Origin: Candidatus Aegiribacteria sp.
GTDB lineage: Bacteria; Fermentibacterota; Fermentibacteria; Fermentibacterales; JCC-6
Assembly (NCBI GenBank): GCA_023138735.1
Contig: JAGLOY010000009.1
Span: 1 to 50,451, forward strand
Length of the DNA: 50,451 bases
Direction: 5' to 3'
Shown here: positions 42,640-50,451 of the stretch, in pieces
Numbering within the stretch: the stretch's first letter is position 1
Layout: each line of letters begins with the position of its first letter
The notes under the pieces: model-generated
What the model was told of the DNA's origin: nothing
Database searches by the model: none
Seen by the model: the letters and a program-made list of their open reading frames with translations, nothing else
Translations under genes and position numbers: made by a program

Positions 42640-43739
42640 AAAATTCCTATCCTCTTATTCCTTTTTCTGTGTGCATCTATGCTGTTCTGAATATCGTTCA
42701 TGAGATCCGGGACAGCTCCCTCCACATCAAGGTTCATTGTCTGTACAAGAATATCTCCAGTATCAGGTATGCCGTAAAGCTTAACGGCATCTTTAGCAGT
42801 TGTTATCAATGCCGATCCGCCTGTTCTTTCCATAATCTCTCTCAGACGATCGATATCACCCTTTGAATAAACATGGTGATCGGGAAATACTTCAAGTCCT
42901 TCAAGCCTTATACCCGCTTCCTCAAGGGAGTTGCGGAAACTTTCAGGCTTGCCGATACCGCAAAATGCAAGTACCGTCTTTACTGGAATACCCGACAGTA
43001 CTTTTCCGTTGACAAGTCTTACTCCAGTGTGTTTTACTCTGCTGAATTGAACGGGAGCTTTCCAGTTGTAATCCGATACTCTTCTTCTTATCCATTCCGC
43101 GGACATACCGGGCGGTATACGGTTTATCCAGATGTGATCTGCTCTTGAAATAACAGACGGAAATTCCCTGAGAGTTCCCGAAGGAAGTATACCTCCCTGC
43201 CCGAATGGGCTGGCAAAATCGAGAACTACCAGCTCTATGTCCCGGTAAAGCTGCATATGCTGAAATCCATCGTCAATAATTATTATATCCGGTTTTTCTC
43301 CGCGGTAGGCTTTAGTGGCAGCCTCTGTTTTCGATCTACCGGAATACACGCTGCTTCTGCCCAGAAGGCTCTCTGCCAGCAGCAGAACTTCGTCTGTGAA
43401 ATTATTTCTGACATCGTCATTGTCCAGCCTTACTCTGCAGGCCCGTGTTCGCTGACCGAAATTTCGTGCCACAACCGATACCGTATAGCCCATTCCTGCT
43501 ATGCGGTTTGCAAGCCATATGGTGACCGGGGTCTTACCAGTACCGCCTACTTCAATGTTTCCAACGCTTATAACGGGCACAGGAAGTCGAAACTGTCTGT
43601 CTCCCGATTCGTACCATCTTCGTCTTACAGAGGCAATCAGTCCGTATAGCCAGCCGAAGGGCATAAGACACCATCCCGCCCACGCGTATGCGCCCTCCCT
43701 CGATACAATATTCCGGAACAATCTATCAGGTCTTTTCAT
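42636..43739 (-). CDS. lpxK: Tetraacyldisaccharide 4'-kinase
   Basis: A 367-residue membrane-associated kinase that phosphorylates the 4' position of the lipid A disaccharide. The N-terminal hydrophobic segment (about 18-38) and the P-loop VGNIEVGGTGKTPV (59-72) are characteristic, as is IIIDDGFQHMQLYRDIELVVLD downstream (quoted at its family core DDGFQH). Length is typical. The start overlaps the upstream fusion gene by 4 bases. Confidence 0.95.
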   Translation of the reverse strand: MKRPDRLFRNIVSREGAYAWAGWCLMPFGWLYGLIASVRRRWYESGDRQFRLPVPVISVGNIEVGGTGKTPVTIWLANRIAGMGYTVSVVARNFGQRTRACRVRLDNDDVRNNFTDEVLLLAESLLGRSSVYSGRSKTEAATKAYRGEKPDIIIIDDGFQHMQLYRDIELVVLDFASPFGQGGILPSGTLREFPSVISRADHIWINRIPPGMSAEWIRRRVSDYNWKAPVQFSRVKHTGVRLVNGKVLSGIPVKTVLAFCGIGKPESFRNSLEEAGIRLEGLEVFPDHHVYSKGDIDRLREIMERTGGSALITTAKDAVKLYGIPDTGDILVQTMNLDVEGAVPDLMNDIQNSIDAHRKRNKRIGIL

Positions 43740-45610
43740 CTGCCCGTGTCCGATTCAATAATTCCAGATCGACTTATCAATGCCCTGAAATCATCAAATA
43801 CGTTTCCCTTCAGGCTATCAAATTCATTAATGATATCTTTCCTCTTTCGCGGATTGCTAAGAATTGAAGTGAGTGCAACGACTATCTCTCCATGTGATGA
43901 GGCGATATGTGCTATACCTGATAGTCTCAGTTTCTCCACTATCTCCCTGTAACTGAAGTGATGTGGACCAACAACAAATGGTACTCCCCTCATGACCGGT
44001 TCCAGTACATTGTGCCCTCCGAGAGGTACAAGAGTACCTCCAACGAAGGCAGCGTCACCCGCGCCGTACATTCTGGCCAGCACCCCATGAACATCTACCA
44101 AAACGCTGTCGAAATCAAGAGTATCAGAGTGTGATGCAGCCAGTTTCGACCACTTAACCGGAGTAAAGCCCATTCCGGTCATTAAATCCAGTACTTCTTC
44201 TATGCGCTCCAGATGACGCGGTACTATGACAGGGAAGTAACCTGCCTTTTCGGCTGCCTTGAGAAGTGGTTCTTCTTCACCTTGTCTAGTGGAACCGGCT
44301 ACAAAAACTGGTTTATCCGTATTAAGTGAAGTGCGCCATGAAGGCGGAGGATCTCCATGGTCTGCGAACATTTTTGAATCTCCAGAGCTACTTACAATCC
44401 GCTTATCGATGCCCATCGAAAGGAATCTTTTCCTGTCTTCATCACTCCTTGTAAGAATACCTGTGAAACAGGAGAGCAATCTTGCCGGAAGGGAACCGAG
44501 ATAACGGTATCCTCTGAGGCTTTTGCGGGATAGTCTGCCGTTTATCATCATGCATGGAATTCCCGATGCAAGAGCTGAGAGGATAGTAACAGGCCATATT
44601 TCCGTTTCAGCCAGGATAAATGCTCTGGGCTTTATCCTCCTGATGAATCGATCAACGTAGCTATGAATATCGAGAGGAATGTAGCTTCCTTCCAGTCCAA
44701 TTCTTTCAATGTATGATCGTCCGGATGGCGTAAAACAGGTTATCCATACAGGTATGCCGTTTCTCTTGAGGTATTGGACATATGGTTTAAGACCATTCAA
44801 TTCACCAAGTGATGAACCGTGCAGCCATACAGGCCTGTTCCTTGTCGATTTTACGTTCCCTTTTCTTTCCTTTCTTTCCCTGCCGGGCCTTACAAGAAGG
44901 GCAATGGATGTTGGATAATGCAGAATAGCTCCAAGGATTTTAAGGATACGATTGAAAAACTGAACAGAAGGCGATGCAAGAAGATCAGCGCAGGCTGTGA
45001 CCCTGTTCAGCTCTGTCTCCACCCTTTCGTTCCAGTGTTTGGGATCATCTTCCCTTTTCATCGGTCGAATGGGTCTGCCTTCCACGATCGGCACCCGCGC
45101 GAATGGAAGAGGCAGAAGGAAACGATCCCAGGATGCTAGACGAACTGCCGGCCACCCGGAAGCTCCAATGGGTATCAGGGGTCTGTTACCCAGCCTTGAT
45201 ATATGAGCAAGACCGCTTTTAGCGCTTTCTGCAGGTCCTCTTGGACCATCAGGTGTTATAGCGCAGTCGAATCCATTCCGGAGAACTGTCACCATTTCGC
45301 GAACGGCTTTTAAACCGTCTCTGGAACTCGATCCTCTTACCGTTCTAAAGCCCATGGAATGAAGAATATTTGTTGCATACTGACCATCTCTGTTCTGGCT
45401 TACAAGTACTGTAACCCCTTCGTTCCTGTGAGTATGTACAAGTGGGAGCTGTCTTCCATGCCAGAATGCGAAGAGTGCCGGATTGCTCCTGACTCTGCCG
45501 GCTCTTCCGGGCATGAATCTGATGTATTGCACCCTCCATGAAAGACCGATCAGTCTTATTAATATCCGTCCGGATACCCTCGATAACCTCAGCAGGTCAG
45601 GAGTTTTCAT
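43736..45610 (-). CDS. waaA: Fusion: LpxJ-like DUF374 acyltransferase + Kdo transferase WaaA (KdtA)
   Basis: A 624-residue protein joining two lipid A enzymes. Residues about 1-205 are a DUF374/COG2121 acyltransferase, the family of LpxJ: FAFWHGRQLPLV (His51), VRGSSSRDGLKAV (91-103), ITPDGPRGPAESAKSG (118-133) and WDRFLLPLPF (161-170). After a hydrophobic anchor (about 218-240) comes a full-length Kdo transferase (about 258-624): VWLHGSSLGELNGL with the catalytic base Glu270, AETEIWP, GRLSRKSLRGYRYLG, VAGSTRQGEEE, VPRHLERIEE, FVGGTLVPLGGHNVLEP. Frame is continuous with no sign of a sequencing join. The start overlaps lpxB by 14 bases. Separate proteins are the norm for these functions. Confidence 0.9.
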   Translation of the reverse strand: MKTPDLLRLSRVSGRILIRLIGLSWRVQYIRFMPGRAGRVRSNPALFAFWHGRQLPLVHTHRNEGVTVLVSQNRDGQYATNILHSMGFRTVRGSSSRDGLKAVREMVTVLRNGFDCAITPDGPRGPAESAKSGLAHISRLGNRPLIPIGASGWPAVRLASWDRFLLPLPFARVPIVEGRPIRPMKREDDPKHWNERVETELNRVTACADLLASPSVQFFNRILKILGAILHYPTSIALLVRPGRERKERKGNVKSTRNRPVWLHGSSLGELNGLKPYVQYLKRNGIPVWITCFTPSGRSYIERIGLEGSYIPLDIHSYVDRFIRRIKPRAFILAETEIWPVTILSALASGIPCMMINGRLSRKSLRGYRYLGSLPARLLSCFTGILTRSDEDRKRFLSMGIDKRIVSSSGDSKMFADHGDPPPSWRTSLNTDKPVFVAGSTRQGEEEPLLKAAEKAGYFPVIVPRHLERIEEVLDLMTGMGFTPVKWSKLAASHSDTLDFDSVLVDVHGVLARMYGAGDAAFVGGTLVPLGGHNVLEPVMRGVPFVVGPHHFSYREIVEKLRLSGIAHIASSHGEIVVALTSILSNPRKRKDIINEFDSLKGNVFDDFRALISRSGIIESDTGR

Positions 45611-46694
45611 TTAAAGCTTCCAGTATGTACCGAGCTGCCCTTTCGGATGAACCTTTCTGGCCGAGTGCTTTCCTGACCAGTTTCATTCCGAGCAGTGAAT
45701 TCCTCCTGGCATCGGTATCTCTTAGAAGCGGTTTTACATAGCTAACTATGTTTTCAGCGTGGACATCCTTCTGAATGAGCTCGCTTGCGATAGCAGAATC
45801 AGTTACAATGTTGGCCATTCCGATGCTCGAAACGCCCCGGACAAGCATTCTGGCAAGTAAGTACGTCATGGGTGAAGTTCTATAGGTGATTATGAACGGT
45901 ATACCCCACATGGCAGTTTCAAGGGTTGCTGTACCCGAACAGACCACAGCTGCAGTAGCATCTGAAAGGGCATCCTCCACTGAACAGGCCAGTCTTACAC
46001 CCTCTACGTCAGCAGCCTGTTCGTATAACTCTGGAGGTACATCGGGAGATACAGCGACAGAAGCACTGGAAACCATCCCTGCATCCCTGAGAATAATGAA
46101 GGATTCTATCATAGGTGCAAGGAGAAGCGAAATCTCCTGTCGGCGGCTTCCGGGAAGAAAAGCGATTTCCCCGCCAGTTTCGGATTTCAGGGGCAATGGA
46201 ATTGAATCCGCCAGTGGATGCCCTGAACAGACAGCTCGAACGCCATACTCAGTATAGAAATCAACTTCGAACTGGAAAAGAGTTACCATAAGGTCAACGG
46301 ATCTCCGTATCTTTCTGACCCTGTTCCTGCCCCAGGCCCATAGTTGTGGAGAAATGTAGTAAATGACGCTGTAACCATTTCTTTTTGCCCAGGATGCGAG
46401 GGGTATGTTGAAGCCTGGATAATCAACCAGAAGCAGAATATCCGGATCAGCCGAGAGTATATGTGATCTCATTAAGCGGCGAAGTCTGCGGAATTTCCCA
46501 AGAGAGGATATCACTTCGGCAAAGCCCATTACTGAATACTCGTCCAGATTGAACAGTATATTTCCGCCGGCTTTTTCAATATTACTGCCGCCGAGGCCAG
46601 ATACTTCAAGAGTGGTTATCTTTTTAAGTTCCTCAAGGAGTTCCCCTGCGCGGACATCACCTGAAGGGTCTCCTGCTGAAATGACTATCTTCAT
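45597..46694 (-). CDS. lpxB: Lipid-A-disaccharide synthase
   Basis: A 365-residue GT19 glycosyltransferase joining UDP-2,3-diacylglucosamine and lipid X. Motifs are ISAGDPSGDVRAGELL (5-20), LLVDYPGFNIPLA, YYISPQLWAWGRNRV, FLPGSRRQEI and the final VCSGTATLETAMWGIPFII region. The start overlaps the oxidoreductase gene by 4 bases. Normal family length. Confidence 0.96.
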   Translation of the reverse strand: MKIVISAGDPSGDVRAGELLEELKKITTLEVSGLGGSNIEKAGGNILFNLDEYSVMGFAEVISSLGKFRRLRRLMRSHILSADPDILLLVDYPGFNIPLASWAKRNGYSVIYYISPQLWAWGRNRVRKIRRSVDLMVTLFQFEVDFYTEYGVRAVCSGHPLADSIPLPLKSETGGEIAFLPGSRRQEISLLLAPMIESFIILRDAGMVSSASVAVSPDVPPELYEQAADVEGVRLACSVEDALSDATAAVVCSGTATLETAMWGIPFIITYRTSPMTYLLARMLVRGVSSIGMANIVTDSAIASELIQKDVHAENIVSYVKPLLRDTDARRNSLLGMKLVRKALGQKGSSERAARYILEALNENS

Positions 46695-47623
46695 TCTGCG
46701 GGTTTCAGAAGGTCTTGCATTGCTTCATGGATTCTGGCAGAGATTATCTGTGCAGATCTGAGCGCATTTAGGCCATCCAGACCTGATACAGTAGGAGCAC
46801 AACCTGTTTCACAGGCCATCCTGAAATCGTTCAGTTCAGCCGTAAGAGCATCACCTTCGGATACCGTTACCGGTACCGGCTCAATTCTCCCGTCCACCAC
46901 CCTGAAAGCTTCAACTTTCCTTGCGGCAAAATCAACAGAGACGTAGTTCCTGTGCTGGAAGAACCGGAGTTTTCTAATCTGCTCTCTCGATATTCTGCTT
47001 GCGGTCATATTGACCACGCAGCGGTTTTCAAACTGTATCCTCGCGCTGGCAATATCAACGTTATCGCTCAGAACAGGAACACCTGAAGCCTGAACTGAGA
47101 TAACAGGAGAGCGGACAAATGAAAGCACAAGATCGATATCATGTATCATAAGATCGAGTACTACAGAAACATCAGTTCCTCTTGGATTGAAGGGAGCCAT
47201 TCTGTGCCCCTCAACAAAAAGAGGTTCATCGATCAGGTCAGCAGCTGCAAGTATCGCCGGATTGAAGCGTTCAGAATGTCCAACGGCCAGTATGAGGTTC
47301 ATATCGTCTGCAAGTTCAACCATTTCCTGTCCCTGTGCAGCAGTTGCGGATATGGGTTTCTCCACAAGAACGTGCACACCTGTTTTCAGGGCTTTTTCCA
47401 CGACATGGTAATGGCTTTGCGTAGGGCATGCTACTACAACGGAATCACATTCTTCAAGAAGGGAATCCAGATTTCCACAAGGTCTTATATCGAGTTCAGA
47501 TGCAAGCTTGTTCATTCTTTCGTTGTCCGTATCGAATATGGGAACTGTCCTGCCGGTCATTCCCGCCAGAATCCTTGCATGATGGTAACCAAGATGTCCT
47601 GTTCCAATAACTCCTGTGAGCAT
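46691..47623 (-). CDS. Gfo/Idh/MocA family oxidoreductase in the lipid A operon (GnnA-like?)
   Basis: A 310-residue NAD(P)-dependent oxidoreductase. The start is ATG 47621-47623 with GGAGG seven bases upstream; a longer frame to 47725 is not supported. The Rossmann motif is GVIGTGHLGYHHARIL (4-19), the family EKP motif is at residues 88-90 (VLVEKPIS), and the second-domain catalytic segment is VLDLMIHDIDLVLSF. It is translationally coupled to lpxB. In bacteria with amide-linked lipid A, GnnA, a member of this family encoded near lpxA/lpxB, oxidises the 3-OH of UDP-GlcNAc before GnnB transaminates it; the role here is inference from place and family. No GnnB-type aminotransferase is in the window. 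Confidence 0.82.
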   Translation of the reverse strand: MLTGVIGTGHLGYHHARILAGMTGRTVPIFDTDNERMNKLASELDIRPCGNLDSLLEECDSVVVACPTQSHYHVVEKALKTGVHVLVEKPISATAAQGQEMVELADDMNLILAVGHSERFNPAILAAADLIDEPLFVEGHRMAPFNPRGTDVSVVLDLMIHDIDLVLSFVRSPVISVQASGVPVLSDNVDIASARIQFENRCVVNMTASRISREQIRKLRFFQHRNYVSVDFAARKVEAFRVVDGRIEPVPVTVSEGDALTAELNDFRMACETGCAPTVSGLDGLNALRSAQIISARIHEAMQDLLKPAE

Positions 47624-47624
47624 G

Positions 47625-48662
47625 TTATCCTCCAAAAGCCGACAATACGTCGGCAGCATATTTAACTGACCGTTCGGAAAGAGAAAGATGAGTAACGAAT
47701 CGGAGCATTGAGGGTGAAAGAGCAAGGCAGCCTATATCAAGGCTTGCAAGGGCATCAGATATCATTCCTGCCTTGCCTTCAGGAGTTTCTGCAATGACTA
47801 TATTGGTATCCGGTTCAGGATTCAGCATTCGCAATACCGGTGAACGGGTGATGCCTTTTGCTATAATCCGGGCGAATTGGTGTGTTCTTGAGAGTTGCGG
47901 AAGATTATGCTCAATGGCGTACAGACAGGCTGCCGCAAGAATGCCGGCCTGCCTCATTCCGCCACCATGCTGCTTTCGCAGGTAGCGTACCTTACTCTCA
48001 TACTCCGCCGAACAGACAAGAATGGACCCGACGGGACATCCAAGCCCCTTAGAAAAGCACAAGGAGACCATACTGTAGCCTGCAAGTATCTTTCTGAGTT
48101 TTTCGCCGGATGAATATATAACATGCCATACCCTTGCGCCGTCAAGAAAAACGGAGACTTCCTTTCTGCGGCAGATGTCTACTATTTCCAGAACTTCTTT
48201 TTCCGGCAGGACAATCCCCCCCATGACATTCTGAGTATTCTCGAGGCTAACAAGTGTTCTGGGGGCAACATGCTGATCCTCTCCTCGGGAGAGCGCTATT
48301 TCAACCTCTTCCGGAGGAATACAACCGCTTTCCGATTCATCTATCCTGTGCATCTGAAGACAACCGAGCATGGCGTACTGAGCTCTTTCATACAAGTATA
48401 CGTGGCTTCTGCTGCCGCATACTACTTCGTCGCCGGGAGAAGTAAGTGCTCTTATTGCCACTCCGTTGGACATTGTACCTGAAGGCATGAAGACCGCTTT
48501 TTCGAATCCTGTCATTTCGGCTATAATGCTCTCTAGATGGTTTACCGTAGGATCTTCACCGAATACATCGTCTCCCACCTCTGCCCTGGCCATGGCATTC
48601 CGCATGGCATGGCATGGCGTGCTTACAGTATCGCTTCTGAGGTCTACTTTGATACTGTTCAC
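47625..48662 (-). CDS. ltaE: Low-specificity L-threonine aldolase
   Basis: A 345-residue PLP enzyme of fold type I splitting threonine or allo-threonine to glycine and acetaldehyde. It begins VDLRSDTVSTPCHAMRNAM, has FMPSGTMSNGVAI (58-70), VFLDGARVWH (171-180) with the PLP-ring Asp, and the Schiff-base Lys205 in CFSKGLGCPVGS. It lies one base before the oxidoreductase start and one base after ddl. A PLP enzyme next to a GnnA-like gene is tempting as its partner, but the motifs are those of a true aldolase, not of a DegT aminotransferase. Confidence 0.92.
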   Translation of the reverse strand: MNSIKVDLRSDTVSTPCHAMRNAMARAEVGDDVFGEDPTVNHLESIIAEMTGFEKAVFMPSGTMSNGVAIRALTSPGDEVVCGSRSHVYLYERAQYAMLGCLQMHRIDESESGCIPPEEVEIALSRGEDQHVAPRTLVSLENTQNVMGGIVLPEKEVLEIVDICRRKEVSVFLDGARVWHVIYSSGEKLRKILAGYSMVSLCFSKGLGCPVGSILVCSAEYESKVRYLRKQHGGGMRQAGILAAACLYAIEHNLPQLSRTHQFARIIAKGITRSPVLRMLNPEPDTNIVIAETPEGKAGMISDALASLDIGCLALSPSMLRFVTHLSLSERSVKYAADVLSAFGG

Positions 48663-48663
48663 T

Positions 48664-49668
48664 TCATACCTGAACTTTCTCTGTGATTGAATTGATTCTG
48701 AGAGCTTCTTTCAATATTCTGTTCATAACTTCAGCAGAAGTGACTCCTGTTGCATTCCAGAGCCTGGGAAACATGCTGATATCTGTAAAACCGGGAATGG
48801 TGTTCAATTCGTTGAAATAGTAGTTACCTTCAGTGTCAAGAAGGAAATCCGCTCTTGCATAACCGCCCCCGCCCAGGATCGAGAAAGATTCTTCGGCACA
48901 GGATTTTATCTCCGCCGAAAGTGTTTCAGAAATCGGTGCAGGTATAAGCAGCTTAGAATCTTCGCAATTGTACTTAGCTGTGTAATCGTACCATTGTCCC
49001 CCTGGAACTATCTCCCCGGTAACTGAAGAGGATACTCTATCTGATTCGGATAGAAGCGCTACTTCGATCTCCCTTGCATTCTCAATACCGATCTCGATAA
49101 GAATGAGACTATCGAACCGGAATGCCATCTCAGCGGCTTTACTGAGCATTCCAGGTGAATCGACCCTCGAAATTCCAACACTGGACCCCATTCTAGCCGG
49201 TTTTACAAAGACTGGATACTGCATGGAAAGCAGGTCTTCAGGTTTAGGAGGAGATTGAACTGTAAAACTCTTCCAGAGTACAACCGGAATACCTCTTGAT
49301 TGCACAAGTTCCTTCATAGTTATCTTATTCATTGCTACGGCCGATGCCATAACATCAGCACCTGCGCAGGGCCATCCGGCTGTTTTGCAGAGTCCCTGCA
49401 CCGAGCCATCTTCTCCCCATGGACCGTGAAGTGCAGGGAAAACAACATTGAAATCAATCCAGGATTCTCCTCGAAACAGTTTCCAGACCGGGTGACCAGT
49501 ATTTATCGAAAGAGAAGTGCCTTCCAGGGACCACCTGCCATTGTTATCAATTTCCACAGCAATCACTTCATGGTTTGATTCCTCAAGTACACTCTGAACG
49601 AAGGCGGCAGAGAGTATAGAAATTTCACGTTCGGCAGACTTTCCTCCGGAGAGCAGAAGAATTTTCAT
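48664..49668 (-). CDS. ddl: D-alanine--D-alanine ligase
   Basis: A 334-residue ATP-grasp ligase making the D-Ala-D-Ala end of the peptidoglycan stem. Motifs: LLLSGGKSAEREISILSA (4-21), FPALHGPWGEDGSVQGL, VFVKPARMGSSVGISRV (ATP-binding), and YYFNELNTIPGFTDISMFP (Mg and substrate loop). The ATG has AGGAGGAACG upstream, a strong ribosome site. It is the first gene of the minus-strand run that reaches 39373, with about 150 bases to the divergent epimerase gene. Confidence 0.95.
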   Translation of the reverse strand: MKILLLSGGKSAEREISILSAAFVQSVLEESNHEVIAVEIDNNGRWSLEGTSLSINTGHPVWKLFRGESWIDFNVVFPALHGPWGEDGSVQGLCKTAGWPCAGADVMASAVAMNKITMKELVQSRGIPVVLWKSFTVQSPPKPEDLLSMQYPVFVKPARMGSSVGISRVDSPGMLSKAAEMAFRFDSLILIEIGIENAREIEVALLSESDRVSSSVTGEIVPGGQWYDYTAKYNCEDSKLLIPAPISETLSAEIKSCAEESFSILGGGGYARADFLLDTEGNYYFNELNTIPGFTDISMFPRLWNATGVTSAEVMNRILKEALRINSITEKVQV

Positions 49669-49819
49669 CGTTCCTCCTGAACTGAATAATCCGGATTCGG
49701 GTCTTGACCGGACAGTTCGTGTTGGTAGTTTTATCAGGATACCAGACGAATGATAATATACGATTACTTTTTTTGTCCGGCAGGGACAGTTTTAATACAG
49801 ATACAGCACCGGAGGCTTT

Positions 49820-50451
49820 ATGAAAATACTGATCACAGGTGGAGCCGGCTTCATAGGTTCCAATATCGCTGATTTCCTTATAGACAAGGGAAATGAAGTC
49901 CACGTATTAGACGACCTTTCAACAGGATTCAGGAAGAACATCAATCCGAAAGCTGAATTCCATGAAATGGATATCAGAAGCGAAAATGCTTTCGTGACTA
50001 TTTCCAAAGGCAATTTCGATATCATCTGTCATCATGCGGCTCAGATGGATGTTAGAAGATCAGTGAGGGAACCGCGCTTCGATGCGGATGTGAATATAAA
50101 GGGAACATTGAATATTCTTGAAGCAGCGCGAATCGGTGAAGTAAAAAGAATTATCTACGCATCAACCGGGGGTGCCATTTATGGACAGCCCGAACAGATC
50201 CCGGTCAAAGAGGACCATCCTGTCAATCCTATCTGTCATTACGGAATAAGCAAGCATACTGTAGAACACTATCTATTCCTGTACAGATACCTTTACGGGA
50301 TTGATTACGTTGTACTACGATATCCCAACGTTTACGGACCCAGGCAGAATCCATACGGAGAAGCAGGTGTTACAGCAATTTTTACACTTGCATACCTTAC
50401 GGGCGCTCCTCCTCTCATTAATGGAGATGGAATGCAGCTGAGGGACTATGT
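49820..50451 (+). CDS. NAD-dependent nucleotide-sugar epimerase/dehydratase (GalE-like), 3' end outside window
   Basis: The reading frame opens at ATG 49820 with a perfect GGAGG five bases upstream and is still open at the last base after 210 codons. The translation begins MKILITGGAGFIGSNIADFL, an NAD-binding Rossmann motif of extended short-chain dehydrogenases, has an acidic DDLSTG after strand 2, the catalytic Ser/Thr in YASTGGAIYG (113-122) and the Y-x-x-x-K pair Tyr141/Lys145 in HYGISK. RYPNVYGPRQNP matches UDP-glucose 4-epimerase-type proteins. Exact sugar substrate cannot be set from the part visible. It is divergent from ddl. Confidence 0.9.
   Translation, partial: MKILITGGAGFIGSNIADFLIDKGNEVHVLDDLSTGFRKNINPKAEFHEMDIRSENAFVTISKGNFDIICHHAAQMDVRRSVREPRFDADVNIKGTLNILEAARIGEVKRIIYASTGGAIYGQPEQIPVKEDHPVNPICHYGISKHTVEHYLFLYRYLYGIDYVVLRYPNVYGPRQNPYGEAGVTAIFTLAYLTGAPPLINGDGMQLRDY

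Noticed and set aside
48584..48624. Short GCATG-type tandem repeat near the ltaE start
   Set aside because: It encodes the ordinary HAM-x-x-AMA segment of threonine aldolase; coincidence of codons, not a repeat array.
47625..48662. Threonine aldolase gene as a disguised GnnB aminotransferase
   Set aside because: The DLRSDTVSTP opening and the Lys205 context are those of true threonine aldolases.
49669..49819. Promoters between ddl and the epimerase gene
   Set aside because: Several TTGACC, TTTATC and GATAAT-like pieces occur but none form a well-spaced pair convincing enough to list, though the region must hold two promoters.
1..50451. CRISPR arrays, rRNA, tRNA, prophage, transposase genes
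   Set aside because: Looked for and not found; the only repeats seen are the arms at 1-26 and 36924-37039.

Overview
The window reads as one contig from a Gram-negative, probably anaerobic bacterium of a poorly characterised lineage. The Gram-negative call rests on lipid A genes (lpxB, lpxK, waaA), a TonB-dependent receptor, a PorV-like outer-membrane protein and many lipoproteins. The anaerobic leaning rests on a very large 2-hydroxyacyl-CoA-dehydratase-type activase. The gene style (PorV/PorQ family, DUF3857/transglutaminase proteins, dense operons) resembles FCB-group candidate phyla such as Fermentibacterota; that is an impression, not a measured placement. No rRNA, tRNA, CRISPR array, prophage or transposase gene was seen. 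Gene density is extreme: many starts overlap the previous stop by 1-4 bases and no gap without a gene reaches 300 bases.

Layout. (1) 1-3267, minus: promoter, cobalamin riboswitch, btuB and a BtuG-like surface lipoprotein, a vitamin B12 capture unit. (2) 3281-6410, minus: dimethylargininase-like enzyme, FAD amine-oxidase/mutase-like protein, flippase-like membrane protein. (3) 6465-8651, plus: ABC exporter pair and a VOC protein. (4) 8661-15428, minus: M18 aminopeptidase, the 1397-residue activase, and an exported SagB-like nitroreductase. (5) 15487-20624, plus: two membrane-linked type I phosphodiesterases, a membrane protein and a small ribbon-helix-helix-like protein, converging on (6) sat plus an APS-kinase-like protein that has lost its P-loop (20634-22210, minus). 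(7) 22423-25119, plus: ABC transporter with an Asp/Glu/His-rich lipoprotein and a TPR-like membrane protein. (8) 25160-35167, minus: porV-like, surE, two transglutaminase-fold proteins (one with an intact triad, one with none of it), a GT39-like mannosyltransferase, murJ, uvrC. (9) 35277-36924, plus: lipM-lipA lipoate biosynthesis, divergent from (8). (10) A 116-bp inverted-repeat element fills the gap between lipA and a 2H phosphoesterase; one arm recurs at base 1. (11) 37625-39366, plus: dus and a TPR lipoprotein. (12) 39373-49668, minus: a long run ddl, ltaE, Gfo/Idh/MocA oxidoreductase, lpxB, an LpxJ-like/WaaA fusion, lpxK, nadB, NlpC/P60 lipoprotein, methyltransferase, small lipoprotein. 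(13) 49820-end, plus: a nucleotide-sugar epimerase cut by the window edge.

The most noteworthy items are the acyltransferase-Kdo-transferase fusion, the P-loop-less APS kinase homologue coupled to sat, the active/inactive transglutaminase pair, the B12 riboswitch-btuB-btuG unit with an unusual start region, and the inverted-repeat element sitting flush between two stop codons.
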